Source: Hydractinia symbiolongicarpus (taxonomy: Eukaryota; Cnidaria; Hydrozoa; Anthoathecata; Hydractiniidae). Taken from it: DNA of 64,000 bases. This document shows, piece by piece, positions 37,272-51,009 of this stretch (position 1 is its first letter; each line of letters begins with the position of its first letter). The translations under genes and the position numbers were made by a program. The DNA lies in assembly GCF_029227915.1 (NCBI RefSeq), contig NC_079884.1:7564001-7628000 (forward strand). Reading direction: 5' to 3'. Under the pieces are notes generated by a model. That model made no database searches, was not told the origin of the DNA, and was given only the letters and a program-made list of their open reading frames with translations.

Positions 37272-37416
37272 TTGGCATTTCATCAAAACGACTCTTCGCG
37301 TTACATTCCAATGTATTTATCATCGTATAAAGAATCAGTCAACATCATACCATCATTTTTAAATGCATCAATATCGTTTGGATATCAGTTGCCACAAGAT
37401 ATGAAAAAGTTACTTT
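37272..37416 (+). pseudogene. Orphan copy of part of the SEFIR exon
   Basis: 145 bp matches 22966-23110 of the receptor gene's exon 11 with four differences (two silent, K to N and T to I in the parental frame), about 97% identity. Both ends fall inside the exon, with no splice acceptor in front and unrelated sequence on both sides. The 3' side runs into a stop shortly after. This is a recently moved gene fragment, not a working exon. It may mark a nearby paralogue or a transposon-captured piece. Confidence 0.8.
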
Positions 37417-37592
37417 GTGGTGATGATGCAGTCTTAGGGTCGAAATATGTATGACGGGCGAACATATGGAATTTTTCACGGGGTAATAACTAGATTTTAT
37501 CTCAAGACTTTTCATCTCTGTGTGTGCAAAATGGCTCCGTGAGAGCGTGGTTGTGTTTTCTATTGACATTTCTAATCTTTTATATCATTTTA

Positions 37593-38552
37593 CAGTAGAC
37601 TCCCGGTTATTCGAAGCCTCAAGGGGGATAAGAATTTACTTCAAATAACCGGGAGTTCGAATAACTGAAAAATTCGTTTTCCTGCCAGATTTTCAACTTA
37701 ACCTTAATGGGATGGACTTTTCTTAAGTAATTGAGGCATTGTGGTTCAGTTGAGCGTGTAAACACAAAGAATTTTTACTTTTTAAAGAAAGAATAAATTT
37801 GAACAAATTGTTAACAGGTTTTAAAATATGAAAATTATAAAGAAAATGTATCTAGTAAATACAAGGAGTTCAACTCTTAAAAAAATCTTTAATGCTACAT
37901 TGTTTTTTACTATCGATGTAGTGTTTTTGACATGTACGTGTTATCATGTTTAACTGCTTTCTGATTTCAAGACCATTCTCGTCAAACAAAGACCATCTTT
38001 CCAACAATTCTAAGGCCTCTTCTAACTCTGACTGCTTTGGCTTCTTCGGGGGGATGTCATGAAAAAATTTGCCAAAACGATATTTTACTTTCTGAAGTCA
38101 AGATGTTGTGTACTTGCAAAGTAAAAGTGACAGGGAAAAGAACTAACTTTGGAGATGATAAGGGATTGAGGATCCCCTGTTTGCTTCAATTCTCTGGACC
38201 GAAGGAGAATATTGAACTTTTGAAGAAATTGCTTGAAGAGTGTAAATAGCCATGAATATTGAAACCTGATTTTTTGAAGAAAAAAAGTGTTTTAATTGCA
38301 GAAAATCAATGTTCTCACTCGACGATCTCCCAATAAGAAAAATTCGAATAACTGAGGGTGACTTAGCCTATAATTGGCCCCAAGGGGAATAAAAATCACT
38401 TCGAATAACCGAATTATTCGAATAACTGAAGTTCGAATAACCGAGAGTGTTTTTGCCTGAGTTGGGTAAGCAGATCCAAGGGGAACGCCATCTCACTTCG
38501 AATAACCGAATTATTCGAATAAGTGCAGGTTCGAATAACCGGGAGTCTACTG
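37593..38552. mobile_element. 960-bp pogo/Tc1-like element with TA target duplication
   Basis: Left end CAGTAGACTCCCGGTTATTC and right end the exact complement (...AACCGGGAGTCTACTG), each flanked by TA (37591-37592 and 38553-38554). Inside the right end the motif TTCGAATAAC and its inverse are repeated many times. A transposase C-terminal relic lies on the minus strand. Ends starting CAGT plus TA duplication fit the pogo branch. The element is deleted internally and non-autonomous. The block duplicated at 51861 starts inside it, at 38123. Confidence 0.85.
37870..38061 (-). pseudogene. pogo-like transposase C-terminal fragment
   Basis: The minus strand reads HDIPPKKPKQSELEEALELL, then ERWSLF, MITRTCQKHYID and IKDFFKS before the stop. 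An acidic helix followed by a terminal short FFK tail is usual for pogo/Tigger transposases. It lacks the DDE core and the N-terminal DNA-binding domain, which fits the 960-bp deleted element. Confidence 0.55.
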
Positions 38553-39273
38553 TATATCATATCATATCATTTTGTAACGACATTTTTACATAACAATAAA
38601 TCCGTTTTTCCTGATAAAACATAATGCGTGGTTTCGATAACATTTTAGTGACGTCACCTTTGTATTTTAACAGGAAGCTTGATTGTTACTGCACGCAGCC
38701 AGGTGCATAAAACCACGAAATATTTCAAGTTGGCTGCCAAAAACGAAAACAAGCACAAAATTTGATCGTGTTTGCTTACATGAAATGATATGAGATGTTA
38801 TTGCTTTCGTCATATGTGTGACGTAATAAAGTCAACAAAGGAAGAAATAATTTATAAATTCCAACATCAAAGCAATTAGGTTTACATAAAACCACAGCGC
38901 TTCCTCACGGTGCTTATTTCTTAGTCCGTGGAAAGAAACCGCAGGATTTTTGTTCTAAATTTGTTATGAATTATGGAGGGTTATAACTTGTGTGTGTTTT
39001 TTCTATCTACTGCTGTTGATAAATCCAATTATGTCGATGCGTGCATAAAATACTTCCATTGGAATAATTGCGTCACACAGACGATAAATAAGAAAATTAA
39101 CAAATAACAAACTGTTGTTTATCTATGTGAAAAAACTTCCACGCTTTATATACGAAAGTATACGTCACCATTTTGGAAGATCTTAAAAAAAATGATACAA
39201 AAAGATCGTCACGTTGACGCAATGAAAAGTTCACCACGCTTAATGTTAGGAAAACAATACACAGGGAAAGGTG

Positions 39274-39283
39274 TATATATATA
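39274..39283 (+). promoter_or_regulatory. Candidate TATA box, copy A
   Basis: TATATATATA 65-74 bp upstream of the ATG at 39348, in an otherwise mixed sequence. The identical site in copy B is at 53012-53021. Suggests a TATA promoter with a short 5' UTR. Confidence 0.4.
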
Positions 39284-39347
39284 GATAGGAAGTTGCTATA
39301 TATCAGTTAAATTAAAGATATATTAAGAAGAAGCATCTACAAAAGAT

Positions 39348-40505
39348 ATGGGAAGTGAAGAAAGCAAACCACAACCGTTTTCGTTGCATTCAAAAATGGT
39401 TCATAATCATACAAAAATACTAACTGGAGAGAAAGATCAACAATCTTATCCTGAAACGATTGAAGAATATTGTCAATCATTAGTTGGACTTCGATTTCAT
39501 GGACAAACAAGTGATAGACAGGTAGATAATTATGTCGTTTTTAAGTGAACAGGAAAGGTCAAGGTAGATATTATACGCTGTGTTTTATACATCTTAGGAA
39601 ACAGATACATCCAAAATGGAAGGAGATGAGGATTTGGGACAATTTCTTCTGAAATTGGATGAATTTATGAGATCAGACAGCTTTGAAGAATACTCTGAAT
39701 TACACGAAAGAAAGTTTTTAGAAATGGTCAAGCCTCTTGTCCAATACAGAAAGCGTACTTCAGAAAGCGAAAATGAATGTTTTTCACGATTGAAAAAGGA
39801 TGGAGAAAGATTCTTAAAAGTTTATAAAAATCGCGGAAGTATGTACAAGGAATCTTATGCGCATGTTCATGTAACTGACATACAGAATAATATATCCTAA
39901 TTTATCCTTGTTTTCACTATTTTAGAATATTCTGAAGAATTAAGCCACAACAAAACATATTGGGGAAGTAGGCAACAACTGCTATCAGGAAAAGTCATCG
40001 CTGATTGGGTAGATTCTTTTGGTGGACCTATGGATCCTGTCTTTGGTGTGTTACTGAATCCAACATCAGGTATTAAAAGTACTTATTAAACTAAATATTT
40101 TTATAATAACAAATGACACAGGAGACATGCTATACCTTCTTGTTGTTCACCTTTCTTGTTCTTCTCGTAGCTACATGGATGTAGATCTACTCTCTTAACA
40201 TTCGCATGTCTTATTTTCACCTTCTAGGACGCGTTGGACCAGGAGATACGTCATTCTTACACAAATATTTATTCGACAACAATGGCATTTTTGCATATCA
40301 CGCTGCTGTTCATGATGCATTTGGTTATCTTTTCTATTCACATGGCATTGGGCCGGGTTATGACTATCTGAATAAAAAATGGTTGAGTAATGGCAATATG
40401 TTTGCTGGTCAGCTCACTGGACTTTGGTTTTGGTCAAAAGCTATTGCAGATTACGAACAAAAATATTGGTTCAACAAGGAAGAAAAGTCTAACCGCATTC
40501 TGTAA
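39348..40505 (+). CDS. Uncharacterised 278-aa protein, copy A (4 exons)
   Basis: Exons 39348-39521, 39598-39838, 39926-40069 and 40228-40505 join with GT/AG sites and closing phases (837 nt with the stop). There is no signal peptide or membrane helix, so it is probably cytosolic or nuclear. Exons 1-2 encode a charged, helical N-terminal half (QSYPETIEEYCQSLVGL; FLLKLDEFMRSDSFEEYSEL). Exons 3-4 encode a compact aromatic- and Gly-rich domain: KVIADWVDSFGGPMDPVFG, GRVGPGDTSFLHKYLFDN, FAYHAAVHDAFGYLF (His215-Asp216), GPGYDYLNKKW and FAGQLTGLWFW. I recognise no named family. The HDxxGY pattern superficially recalls the His-Asp pair of phospholipase A2-type folds, but the usual Cys framework is absent; treat that as speculation. 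A poly(A) signal lies 219 bp after the stop. No degeneration seen. Confidence 0.75.
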
Positions 40506-40723
40506 TTTTGCCATGTTTAGTTTGTTGGTTTTTGGAAGATCGATCGTGATGAGTTTAATTATATGGTTAGCTTTACATCTGACCAGTGTGAATACCTGGT
40601 AACGTGTACATCTGACCAGTTTGAATACCTGGTTTTGTCTACGACGAGTTTGAAAATATCGCTATGTCTTCATCCCGTCAATTGGACAATTCACATATGT
40701 TTACTTAAATGAATAGTACTTGA

Positions 40724-40729
40724 AATAAA
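40724..40729 (+). terminator. Poly(A) signal, copy A gene
   Basis: AATAAA about 220 bp after the stop codon; a second candidate lies near 40839. The same layout occurs in copy B at 54462-54467. Confidence 0.5.
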
Positions 40730-40859
40730 TGTGTTAAATCTTTTTTACGACAGGGAAGGCGCTTACAAGGCGCTAATTAAAAGATCTACGGTATTCTTAT
40801 GTTTATATGTAAACATTTTTCTACGTGTTAATAGCCTTTAATAAAAGCGTTATTCAAAG

Positions 40860-41268
40860 TTTATCATTTGTCGACATATTTTTTGTTAATTGATATCGTC
40901 TAATATTATTTCACTCGACCCGAAAGTTACGAGCCTTTTAAATAATATAAATAAATAAATTATTATTATTAAGTGTATATATATAAATATCAAAACAAAT
41001 ATATTTAATATTTATTTTTAATCAATTTAGTTATGTCGCTCACAAAACTATGACCTGAAATCCATTCGTACACAGTGCTGGTGAAATGGCTGAATTAAAT
41101 TTTATTGCCAGAGCAAGTGGTTTCACTTCAATAACCAATCCCCCAAACCAATATAAAAACTTGTAGGATTTAAAAAAATACTAAACATTTATTTTGCTTT
41201 ACTTTAGATTCCCTACTGATGTAAAAAAAAACACTGAAACTCCTGAGGACGAGGTTGCGTATATTGTT
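40860..41268. other. No gene recognised (inside copy A)
   Basis: AT-rich 3' flank of the copy A gene; identical in copy B. Confidence 0.4.
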
Positions 41269-41269
41269 T

Positions 41270-41835
41270 TGCAAACTAGTCTATAAAGCCCGTGGAGAAA
41301 TCCACTTAGGCAAAAGGTCAATAAAAAGAAAGTTGTTTTAGATGTTTTGCTGACGTCAGCAGTGCAGTGCAGATATAAAAATTCGCGTTCATTTGTTTAT
41401 TCTTTGTCTTTAATGTGTAGAGGTTGAAATGCTGGTTAAAATAATGTACAGGATTATATGTTCTCGATGAACGCCTAAGGAGATATCAGGGATTAAAAAT
41501 TTTGCTGACGTCAGCAAAGACCCGTCAAAACCTTAAAAATTTTTTTAGAAATTTTATACCTGTTGCCTTCATCGTATAGATCTTGAAACGCTGATCAAGA
41601 AAATGTATAGGATCATGCATCTTTGACAAATGGTTGCAGAGATATTAGGTTTGAAGGTTTTTTGATGACGTCATCAACCCGCCCATTCCGAAACGGATTT
41701 GGGGACCCAGGTTTGGGAAAATTACCCAAATTGGTCCTAGGTGGTCCCTAGTTACCCACGCGGTGAAAAAACATTGACGTCACCACCTCGTTTCCAAGTT
41801 ACTTGGCCTCAAAGTTTTAAGTGCACTGTAATACT
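41270..41835 (+). repeat. Interspersed repeat with TGACGTCA motifs, copy 1
   Basis: Shares order and wording with 45088-45535 and with 55008-55573: ACTAGTCKATAAAGCC, AAATCCACTTAG, several TGACGTCA palindromes, AAACGGATT, GGGACCCAGG, TTACCCACGCGGTGAAAAA and TTGGCCTCAAAGTTTTA. The 45 kb copy has diverged; the 55 kb copy is part of the recent duplication. No coding frame. Likely a non-autonomous mobile element. Confidence 0.75.
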
Positions 41836-41997
41836 TTCGTATGATTATTTGACTGCTTCGTCTATACTCTTTTTGCTCATGTTCATTTTGTTTTTATTAC
41901 TGATTGAATTTATATTTACGTTTGCACATACATTTAGTATTTACACATTTCAGCATTAAGAACCATTGTAATTTATGGATGCTTGAAATATATGTCG

Positions 41998-42149
<152 letters not shown>

Positions 42150-42167
42150 GGATGTTCCTAATTGGAT

Positions 42168-42357
42168 TTAGGATAGCCTGACATCTTTTTCGGATAGCCT
42201 GCCATCTTCATAGGATAGCCTGCCATCTTCATAGGATAGCCTGCCATCTCGTAGGATAGCCTGCCATCTCATAGGATAGCCTGCCATCTTCATAGGATAG
42301 CCTGCCATCTTCATAGGATAGCCTGCCATCTTCATAGGATAGCCTGCCATCCTTGTC
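42168..42357 (+). repeat. 21-bp tandem array, about 9 units
   Basis: Units read GGATAGCCTGCCATCTTCATA; the first reads GGATAGCCTGACATCTTTTTC. Reverse-complemented, the core is GATGTCAGGCTATCC, the same core as in the 89-bp satellites at 45.7 and 51 kb, so this array seems to be an amplified piece of that satellite in inverted orientation. Confidence 0.9.
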
Positions 42358-42448
42358 GGACGCCGTTAACATTTCCACTTGTGTTTAATAAAGGTTGACA
42401 GTCTGGCGGACCATCTCTGTAAGGGGATGCTTGTTTAATAAGCTAAGT

Positions 42449-42486
42449 ATAACCTATATGATTAGCTAGCTAATCATATAGGTTAT
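42449..42486. repeat. Perfect 38-bp palindrome
   Basis: ATAACCTATATGATTAGCT is followed immediately by its exact reverse complement, with no spacer. It could form a cruciform. It lies between the 21-bp array and a TAGCTAGC-rich region. Confidence 0.9.
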
Positions 42487-45087
<2,601 letters not shown>

Positions 45088-45535
45088 CTAGTCGATAAAG
45101 CCTGTGGAAAAATCCACTTAGACAGGATAACAAAAATGGGACCGTTATTTAAATTTTGATGACGTCAGCTAGGATCTGTCAAGAGACAAAATGTTTTTTC
45201 TTGGAAATTTGTTTACTTGTTGCCTTTATGGTGTAGAGCTTGAATAGCTGATTTAAATAATGTATAGGATCATTTGTTTTGGACAAACACTTAAGGAGAT
45301 ATGAGGGTTTAAACATTTTGCTGACCTCAGCAAAAACGAACAAATATGCAAAAAATTATTTTAAGAAATTTGTATATTTTCTGATGACGTCATCGACCCG
45401 TCTCTTCCGAAACGGATTGGGGACCCAGGCTTGGGAAACTTACCCAAATTGCTCCAAGGTGGTCCTTAGTTACCCACGCGGTGAAAAATTTCCAAGTTAT
45501 TTGGCCTCAAAGTTTTAGGTGCAATGTAATTGCTT
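45088..45535 (+). repeat. Interspersed repeat with TGACGTCA motifs, copy 2
   Basis: Diverged relative of 41270-41835 with the same motif order; several insertions and deletions show it is an older, independent insertion rather than part of the recent block duplication. Confidence 0.75.
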
Positions 45536-45729
45536 CATTAATTAATATACTTTCCTTTGACGTCAACATTATGTTAACATCAAAGTTTAGTACTTTACAG
45601 AACAAATTTATAGGTGATGTTTTATAGAGTTTATCAAAGAAAGTAGTGAATATAATAATCCACTTTGCAAAAATGACAGACAGACACACGGAACTGGCGT
45701 CTTATTACAGAGATTGAAACAATGTCAGC

Positions 45730-46560
45730 CTGGGTACTAGTTTTCAATTATATTAGCAAAACAGTCAGGGTACGAGTTTGCTGAGTTATAAAAGCAATGT
45801 GCAAAAACATAGCGGGCTATCCGAATTTATTAGTGAGTTGAAAATGTTATCGGTCTGGGTACGAGTGTGTCGAGTTGTAAGATTAATATGCGAAAAGAAG
45901 TCAGGCTATCCGAATTTATTACTTAAAATTGAATTATGTTGGTCTGGGTACGAGTTTGTCGAGTTATAAGAGTAATATGCGAAAAGATGTCAGGCTATCC
46001 GAATTTATTACTAGGATTAAAATGTCGTCAATCTGGGTACGAGTTTGTCGAGTTATAAGAGTAATATGCGAAAAGATGTCAGGCTATCCGAATTTATTCC
46101 TTAAAATTGAATTATGTCGGTTGGGGTACGAGTTTACTAAGATATATAAGCAATGTGCGAAAAAATGTCAGGCTATCCGAATTTATTACTAGGATTAAAA
46201 TATCGTCGGTCTGGGTACGAGTTTGTCGAGTTATAAGAGTAATATGCGAAAAGATGTCAGGCTATCCGAATTTATTACTTAAAATTGAATTATGTCGGTT
46301 GGGGTACGAGTTTACTGAGATATATAAGCAATGTGCGAAAAAATGTCAGGCTATCCGAATTTATTACTAGGATTAAAATATCGTCGGTCTGGGTACGAGT
46401 TTGTCAAGTTATAAGAGTAATGCACCAAAGGAGTTATTTAAAATAGAATTCATAATGTCTGGGCACGACTCTTCTGCGGAGATATAGAATCAATGCGTGA
46501 AAAGATGTTACGCTATCCACCTTTATTACTAAGATTAACATGTTATCGGTCTGGCTACGA
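45730..46560 (+). repeat. 89-bp satellite, array 1 (about 9 diverged units)
   Basis: Period about 89 bp, units containing TCTGGGTACGAGTTTGTCGA, GATGTCAGGCTATCCGA and ATTTATTACT. Two-unit blocks (178 bp) recur, for example from 45929 and 46107. More diverged than array 2. Open frames through it (60-87 codons) are satellite read-through. Confidence 0.9.
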
Positions 46561-46561
46561 G

Positions 46562-47500
46562 TTTGTGAAAAAATCAAGCAGTGCATCTGTATTTTTTCTA
46601 ACATTCAGACGGGGATACGAGCATCACTCCGGTACAGACCAGTTGAACAGGTCTGTACCAGAGTCGTGACCGTTTCACAACCCAAAACCCAGGGTTGTAA
46701 AAATTATAAGATTTCTCTGCCTAACCTAAATTTTTCTTAAAAGGACGCCGTGTTCGGTAAGCATAAACCACGTGACGTCAAGAAAAAACTACGACTTCTA
46801 GCGAGTGAAAAATTATGATGGCGAAACCAAAACAGTCTAAGAAACAGTAGATTTTTGATTTCTTTAATGCTTTTTAGTTTTGTGAATTTCAGTAGCTATA
46901 TTTGAAGATTTTTGTGTAAAACTTTAGTTTGTTAGACAGTTTGTACGTCTTTAAAATTTCGGAAAATTGGCACTTTTATTTATGTTTTTACAACGCAATG
47001 TAATGCAATTTTTTGGCGTGGCAAGGACGTGTAAACAGAGAATTTTGGGTTGCCTGACAAAAATGAAACTATGATACTCGGTGACGCACACCAGATGTAG
47101 CATTACGGAATTTCTTTTAATATGAAATAACTTCTTTGCACTTAACTGAAATGGTCAACATGTATATAAAATACGGACAAAAAATTCCATCAGTTAAAGC
47201 GTGGTGATCATATCGTAATGATTGAGATTCCGGGGCTCTAATTCGTAAAAATCAAAAATGAATAATTTGAGTACAAACAGAATATATACAACTAATGTAA
47301 CAAAATTATTTGTTTAGTGCCAGTGCATAATTTCTAAAAAACTTTCAGATCAGTTAAGCTTGTCAGCATATTTTTAGGTTAAATGGTGATCCCGACATGT
47401 TACGAATATGTTTAATGCCTTTTATTACAGACTACAATTCAATTCATGGTGACTATTACTTTTCAGATCAAAGGCTGTAAGTCTATGCTCCCTATCTTAA
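46562..47500. other. No gene recognised
   Basis: AT-rich. One possible mobile-element edge near 46740-46800 could not be closed. No coding frame supported. Confidence 0.35.
46632..46661. repeat. Short hairpin next to array 1
   Basis: GGTACAGACC and GGTCTGTACC pair perfectly across a 9-10 base loop, just downstream of the 89-bp array. Confidence 0.6.
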
Positions 47501-47504
47501 TAAT

Positions 47505-47745
47505 TGTCTGTCTGTCCACACGAAAACATTGTGCTAAGAAACACCAAATGCGATATGTTTTGAGGACTGACTAGTCTAGCCGTAATTTGTCTGTCTCTGC
47601 TCAAACGCTCCGCTGAGTTAGAAAATCGTGCTACGGAAACAGGAATATCAAATGCGATAAATTTTATCCAATGTGTCGGGATTGGTAATTTTAAAGGACG
47701 GACGGACATGTGGATTTTTTACGGGCTAACGACTAGTCTCTTTAA
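47505..47745. repeat. Interspersed repeat, member 1
   Basis: Contains TGTCTGTCCACACG, AATGCGATA, GGACGGACGGACATG and TTTACGGGCTAACGACTAGT. A related, shorter stretch at 49470-49590 has AAAATGATAACCGCAGTAGC, AAGGACGGGCGAG and ACGGGTTACCGACTAGT. Non-coding family member; two local words show the relationship rather than a full alignment. Confidence 0.45.
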
Positions 47746-47977
47746 TAATAGTCGTATTTTGTTCGAAAAAGATGCGCCGCAGCTTTATTTCGGAAAATTT
47801 CCGCAGAACGCGATTTTTGCGGATTTTGTTTACAGAATTAAGGTAGAATCAAAAGAAAAAGAAAAAAACGAAAACATGTAACGAAGGCCATTTTGGTTTG
47901 AAAGTGGTGGTGTCAGGTTTGTCGATCTCCTTTTGTACTTTTTTTCTTCTTATTACCACGTGTTAAAATAAATACGG

Positions 47978-48392
47978 TCGACCCAAACTCTCAGGGAACT
48001 GATAAAAAAGTTTAGGACGTCGAAAGTTCGAGATAAAGGATAGTCGAGTTATCGAGCGTCGAAGACCTTCTGAAGTTCGAGATAAAATACTCGTTTAGCC
48101 GAAAACGAGGAACAGAAAAAAGAAATATATATATATATATATTGATAGTAGTATGTGATTGTTACTAAACTTACTTCTTTCCAAAAAAAGCTTAAAGTAT
48201 TACTCTGCTTTCTCTAGGCTATATCCAGTTCGTGATAAAATGATTATTATTATTATTTTTATTTCTGAATTTATATACAGGATGAGTATATCAGTAAAAA
48301 ATACTGTTATAAATATACGTCCTGTGAGCTGAAAGGACCGGAAAAATAGTTCCACAAAACGAAAATTTGAGATAACGGAGTTCCAGATGTAT
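47978..48392. mobile_element. Possible small pogo-like relic
   Basis: The left edge reads TACGGTCGACCCAAACTC, then GAAAGTTCGAGATAAAGG; the right edge holds AAAGGACCGGAAAAATAG and TTTGAGATAACGGAGTTCCA. GTTCGAGATA-type words inverted at both edges resemble pogo family termini. No transposase and imperfect pairing, so tentative. Confidence 0.35.
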
Positions 48393-48399
48393 AACATAA

Positions 48400-49430
48400 T
48401 TTTGCCTACAAGAGATTGCGATGACTAAAAGGACCGGAAAAAAAGTATTAATATCGATCGGGATTGTATATCATCTCGTTCTCTAGCCATGTACAGGGTC
48501 TGCTAAATTACGTGCCTTACGTGCCCTCGTGGTTACGTGCTTTATGTGTCTACGCGCCTTATTTTCGCAACGTACTTTATGTACTTACGTGCCCTAGTGC
48601 TTCTGCGGTAATTGGGATTTTATTAATAAACCTTCACGATTCGAAATAATTGGGAAATTAAGGGAAATAATTTTTGCGAAAGATGAATCCTTTTAAAATT
48701 AAGGCGTTGAAATTTTGCTGTTCAAGGCTTTTAAAAAGATTGTGAAGGTCCCATTGAAGTATCAACAACAACAAAAAACACGTGATTTTCCATTGACTCA
48801 GAGTAGACTAACAACGCTTACTACTGGATTCTTTAGCAACAACGAGGAGTATCCAACAAAAAGAATTATCACACAAAAATTAAGGCATGTAGGCATGTGA
48901 AAAGCTGAGGCACGTAGCCACGTTAAGTAACTACAACTTTTATAACAGTCATGAAAATATATTCCACAAAGAAAAATTGCTGAGTGATTTTTTAGCTAGA
49001 CGGAGCAACGACGGGCTGTTAGGATATAATTTTTTGGAAAATGGTATATATTTTGCATATATAGCATGTTCGAGACAGTATACCTGTACCAAGCGCTCAT
49101 CCCATTGTTAACGACAGGCTATTTCCTGTGTTTCTATTTAACCGAAGTTGCGATAAATTTTATGCGCGGCATTTTTTACCTCTTTTTTTACCTAACTGCT
49201 CAGCTTTGAGTATATTCTGAAAAATATAAAAGGTTGGTCAACTGTTTTTTCCATGACGGTGTACCAACGGGTTGTAAACTGTGTTTTTATTTCAGCTAAA
49301 ATTGTGGGAGAATAAAACACCATAATTTTGTGTGTGCTTTACTTCATTCCTATACTGAAGCGCTCAACTCCGCGGGTCTTATTAAGTACTTTACTGGGCG
49401 TTCCACGAAGTGTCACACAGCTACTTGTGG
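48400..49430. other. No gene recognised
   Basis: Contains a run of degenerate ACGTGCCTT/TACGTGCTTTATGTG words at 48510-48605. Open frames are short and without conserved features. Confidence 0.35.
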
Positions 49431-49469
49431 CTGATCCCGGCGTTTAAAGCTCCCTTGCTTCTTTATAAT

Positions 49470-49590
49470 AGCTGTATACGTCTGTTTGTCACGCAAAATG
49501 ATAACCGCAGTAGCGAAACATATAATGCGGCAAATAAAGGACGGGCGAGTTAGTGAATTTACCCACGGGTTACCGACTAGTATAGTAAAA
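49470..49590. repeat. Interspersed repeat, member 2
   Basis: Shares AAGGACGGGCGAG and GGGTTACCGACTAGTATAG-type words with 47505-47745. Non-coding. Confidence 0.45.
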
Positions 49591-50342
49591 AAAATCAAAG
49601 AAACTGAGGTTGTCGTTATGATTTTAGGTCAAATGTTGGTTAAGAAACCCGACAAATCTCTACATATCATGGTCTGGTTTAAATAGAATTAGTAGTACAC
49701 AACAATAACACAATCTTAGTTTTGAAAGGTATCAGAATTAAAAGCTCCCAAAATGTGCTAAAAGTAATCTGCGAAAAAAAAGTACTTCAGCTTCTTGATG
49801 GGAATAGAAAACAGACTGTCAAACTAGATATATTTGACACAATATAACGCCATTGATAAAGTTGTTTTCCAATACTTTGGTAAGTCATGACTTTTTAATA
49901 TGACGAAATATCTTGTGAATGTAAAAATGTTATTGACTTAAGGATTCAACTATCTAGTACGTTCGACTTACTACACTACTAAGGACCAATAATAGACAAA
50001 TTTTAACATACAAAATGCTAACTCTGGTCGGGGTATTTTTACATATATACTTTACAAGTAGCTATACAAAATATTGAGACCTAGATATAAACAACTATAA
50101 TATTTTCGCAATATTTGTAGATGAAACAAATTCAATCATCGAAATCAAAAGTCTCCAGTTTGCAAAATTCGCGGCCATAGCATTATCATATTTTATTTTC
50201 TATTTTAACCGCGGTGATCAATTACGGCAACTCGCCGCGTTAACGCAAAATTAGTAAAATCATACTGCTAATCACAACACAAAATGTCAACCTCCTCCCC
50301 AGGGCTCTTCTTCACTTTTTGATAATGGAAACACAAATCTGT
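49591..50342. other. No gene recognised
   Basis: AT-rich; nothing coding seen. Confidence 0.35.
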
Positions 50343-50460
50343 TAGAAATAATAAAACATTGTAGGTCTGTGTACCGAGTTTGTTGAGTTATGAGAGAAAT
50401 ATTAAAAAATATGTCAGGCTATCCGATTTTAGTATTAAGATTAAAAGGGAATTTAGTGTA
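50343..50460 (+). repeat. 89-bp satellite unit left of an insertion
   Basis: Contains GAGTTTGTTGAGTTATGAGA and ATGTCAGGCTATCCGATTTT, matching array 2 units, but separated from the main array by about 550 bp of foreign sequence. Confidence 0.7.
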
Positions 50461-50479
50461 AATACCAGACTATCCTGAA

Positions 50480-51005
50480 TTAAGTAAGTAAGTAAGTATT
50501 CATTTATTTATTTGTCCTAATAGACTGGAGACCATTTCGATAGGATAAATCTAATAGGTAAGAATGACCACCAAACCAAGTTACAAATTTATAATTGCAA
50601 ACTTTATATACTCATAAATAACGATCGATATATGCAACAATAAAAGGATTAAATGTTAAAACTACTATATGATGAAGAACAATAAAACTTGACCAGATAC
50701 TTTAGATGACCCAACGACAGCGTAGTGAAAAATTGTAATTGATATTGGGGGATGTTTATAAAAGGCGAACAGTGATCACGATATTGGCGTAAAATTAAAT
50801 ATTATTGATATTTTGAAAGTACATTACCATCATCAACGTTTTAGAAGTAAAGTGAAAGCACAGTATTTTTGAGTAAGAAGTATTTTGTGTCTTTGTGTGT
50901 CTACGTGTGCATTTATTTGTAAGATGCATAGCCTGAGAGCACAGAAAGTCTGTGAGGCTTTTAACCTTTACCGGGGGAATTATAAATTATACTTTATAGT
51001 GGGAC
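50480..51005. mobile_element. Unclassified insertion splitting the 89-bp satellite
   Basis: Begins with (TAAG)n and TATTCATTTATTTATTTG and ends near 51005, where satellite-like sequence resumes. The simple-repeat edge resembles the 3' tail of a LINE or SINE on the minus strand. No coding frame recognised. Confidence 0.4.
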
Positions 51006-51009
51006 ATTA

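Noticed and set aside
42168-42350. Repeat protein MAGYPMK... on the minus strand
   Set aside because: It is translation of the 21-bp array (21 is a multiple of three), and the array derives from a non-coding satellite core.
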